A stretch of 7,865 nucleotides of DNA from positions 1 to 7,865 of the forward strand of contig CALJUJ010000696.1 of the NCBI GenBank assembly GCA_937975525.1. Reading direction: 5' to 3'. This document shows positions 5,972 to 7,865 of this stretch, piece after piece (within the stretch, counting starts at the first letter, position 1; each line of letters opens with the position of its first letter). The notes under the pieces are model-generated. The model was not told where the DNA came from and ran no database searches. It saw only the letters and a list, made by a program, of their open reading frames with translations. The translations under genes were made by a program, and so were the position numbers. Source of the stretch: an uncultured bacterium (lineage in GTDB: Bacteria; Desulfobacterota; Binatia; HRBIN30).

Positions 5972-6838
5972 GTGAGCATTCTCGTCGACAAGAACACGAA
6001 AGTCCTGACCCAGGGCATCACCGGATCCACGGGGCAATTCCACACGCGTGCGTGCCGGGAATACGGCACGCAGATGGTGGCGGGGGTCACCCCGGGCAAG
6101 GGTGGAAGCGACTTCGAAGGGATCCCGATCTTCGATACGGTCGGTGCGGCCGTCGAGGCGACGGGGGCCAATGCTTCCGTCATCTACGTGCCGCCGCCGT
6201 TCGCCGCCGACGCGATCCTCGAGGCGGTCGACGCCGGCCTCGACCTGGTCATCTGCATCACCGAGGGCATCCCGGTGTTGGACATGGTCCGCGTCAAGCG
6301 CTGCCTGGCGGGCAGCCGAACGCGCCTGATCGGTCCGAACTGTCCTGGTGTCATCACGCCGGGGCAGTGCAAGATCGGCATCATGCCCGGATACATCCAC
6401 AAGCCCGGAAGGATCGGCGTGGTGTCGCGCAGCGGCACGCTCACCTACGAGGCGGTGCATCAGCTGACGCAGCTGGGGCTCGGCCAGTCGACTTGCGTCG
6501 GCATCGGGGGTGATCCCGTCAACGGTACCGGGTTCATCGACGTGCTCGAGCTGTTCGAAGCCGATGCCGACACCGAGGGCGTGATCATGATCGGCGAGAT
6601 CGGCGGCACGGCGGAGGAGCAGGCGGCAGCCTATGTGCGTGACCACATGAGCAAGCCGGTCGTATCCTTCATTGCCGGACAGACGGCGCCGCCGGGGAAG
6701 CGCATGGGACACGCGGGCGCCATCATCGCCGGCGGGCGTGGCACCGCCGCCGACAAGATCGTCGCCCTCGAGGCCGCCGGAATCCAGGTCGCGAAGAGCC
6801 CTGCGGAACTCGGCGCGACGATGAAAGCCGCATTGTAG
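5972..6838 (+). CDS. sucD: Succinyl-CoA ligase (ADP/GDP-forming) subunit alpha
   Basis: SucD is the CoA-binding, phosphohistidine-bearing subunit of the TCA-cycle enzyme that converts succinyl-CoA, phosphate and NDP to succinate, CoA and NTP. From GTG 5972 the protein begins SILVDKNTKVLTQGITG and is 288 residues long; E. coli SucD has 289. The CoA-binding TGSTG region is at 17-21. The GPNCPGVITPGQCKIGIMP segment contains the conserved Cys124. SRSGTLTYEAV follows, and GKRMGHAGAIIAGG carries the phosphorylated His247. All catalytic features are intact. The gene has its own strong promoter and is 14 nt upstream of ndk. The beta subunit gene sucC, usually directly upstream of sucD, is absent here, so it must lie elsewhere or the partner is unusual. 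A related acyl-CoA ligase alpha subunit (for example malate-CoA ligase) is the alternative, but the close match to SucD makes it less likely. Confidence 0.95.
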   Translation: MSILVDKNTKVLTQGITGSTGQFHTRACREYGTQMVAGVTPGKGGSDFEGIPIFDTVGAAVEATGANASVIYVPPPFAADAILEAVDAGLDLVICITEGIPVLDMVRVKRCLAGSRTRLIGPNCPGVITPGQCKIGIMPGYIHKPGRIGVVSRSGTLTYEAVHQLTQLGLGQSTCVGIGGDPVNGTGFIDVLELFEADADTEGVIMIGEIGGTAEEQAAAYVRDHMSKPVVSFIAGQTAPPGKRMGHAGAIIAGGRGTAADKIVALEAAGIQVAKSPAELGATMKAAL

Positions 6839-6852
6839 GAGAGCCAACGAGC

Positions 6853-7246
6853 ATGAGTGAACGCACCCTTTCCATCATCAAGCCCGACGCCGTCGCCAAG
6901 AACGCGATCGGCGAAATCCTTCGTCGCTTCGAGGCGGCCGGCTTGCGTATCGCCGCGACCAAGCTGATCGAGCTCAGCCCGGACATGGCGGCGCGCTTCT
7001 ACGCCGTGCACAAGGAACGCCCGTTCTACGGTGATCTGTGCACGTTCATGTCCTCGGGGCCGGTCCTGGTTTCGGTGCTCGAAGGCGACAACGCCATCGC
7101 GCGCAACCGCGAGATCATGGGCGCGACGGACTCGAAGAAGGCCGACGCCGGCACGATCCGGAAGGACTTCGGCACCGACATCGAGAAGAACGCGGTGCAC
7201 GGCTCCGATGCGCCGGAGACGGCGAAATGGGAGATCGGCTTCTTCT

Positions 7247-7275
<29 letters not shown>
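6853..7275 (+). CDS. ndk: Nucleoside-diphosphate kinase
   Basis: This cytoplasmic enzyme transfers the gamma-phosphate from an NTP to an NDP through a phosphohistidine and balances nucleotide pools. The 140-residue protein has the normal bacterial length. It starts SERTLSIIKPDAV, with Lys10 and Asp12 in the conserved nucleotide-site strand. ERPFYGDL, FMSSGPVLVSVLEG and GTIRKDFG are family blocks. NAVHGSD (113-119) holds the active-site His116. AGGAG at 6837-6841, overlapping the sucD stop codon, lies 11 nt before ATG 6853. The 14-nt gap to sucD implies one transcript, and this pairing makes sense because succinyl-CoA ligase makes ATP or GTP that Ndk can redistribute. The 3' end may overlap the start of rlmN. 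Confidence 0.98.

Positions 7276-7865
<590 letters not shown>

Noticed and set aside
4661..6847. A 728-codon minus-strand open frame
   Set aside because: It runs antisense across the hydrolase, the secreted-protein gene, the sucD promoter and sucD. Its composition is Arg/Asp/His-rich, and no family motif is visible.

Overview
The window is GC-rich bacterial chromosome, all genes on the + strand. Codon third positions are strongly G/C, so long spurious open frames run on the minus strand. The best taxonomic hint is the C-terminal paired repeat of the protein at 5003-5827 (CVGDC...VTVDEIL...C...DGNEDGEITVDEIL...NALAGC). From memory, this Cys-bounded dockerin-like pair is common in uncultured deltaproteobacterial-type genomes, especially Candidatus Binatota (Binatia, Desulfobacterota_B). 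That placement is an inference, not a database result.

Region 1 (1-5006) is a surface polysaccharide or glycolipid locus. It holds the end of a polytopic membrane protein that looks like a GT-C/GT39-type glycosyltransferase, a GT4 glycosyltransferase, an ExoA-like membrane-anchored GT2 glycosyltransferase, a UDP-glucuronate 4-epimerase-like SDR enzyme, and an HSL-family alpha/beta hydrolase with an intact Ser-Asp-His triad. Most junctions overlap (8 nt, 1 nt) or are short (22 nt). Only the gap before the epimerase (61 nt) is longer, and it ends in a strong ribosome binding site. A simple reading is sugar-nucleotide supply plus stepwise glycosyl transfer, with the hydrolase trimming or tailoring acyl groups.

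Region 2 (5003-5827) is coupled to the hydrolase by an ATGA overlap. It encodes a secreted protein with a signal peptide, a cohesin-like beta domain, a Thr/Pro/Ala linker and a paired dockerin-like module in which only the second calcium loop is canonical.

Region 3 (5828-7865) is a housekeeping unit. A hairpin follows the region 2 stop codon, then comes a palindrome and a near-consensus sigma-70 promoter (TTGACA, 17 bp, TATAAG). This drives sucD (succinyl-CoA ligase alpha, without an adjacent sucC), then ndk, then the start of rlmN, which is cut by the window end. The ndk-rlmN junction carries two perfect GC-rich hairpins, the second followed by a T-rich stretch, which resembles an attenuator or terminator inside the first rlmN codons.

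There is no CRISPR array, tRNA, rRNA, transposase or phage gene. I see no wholly new system. The points most worth a second look are the cohesin/dockerin-like secreted protein tied to the polysaccharide locus, the changed epimerase active-site motif, and the tandem hairpins at the ndk-rlmN junction.
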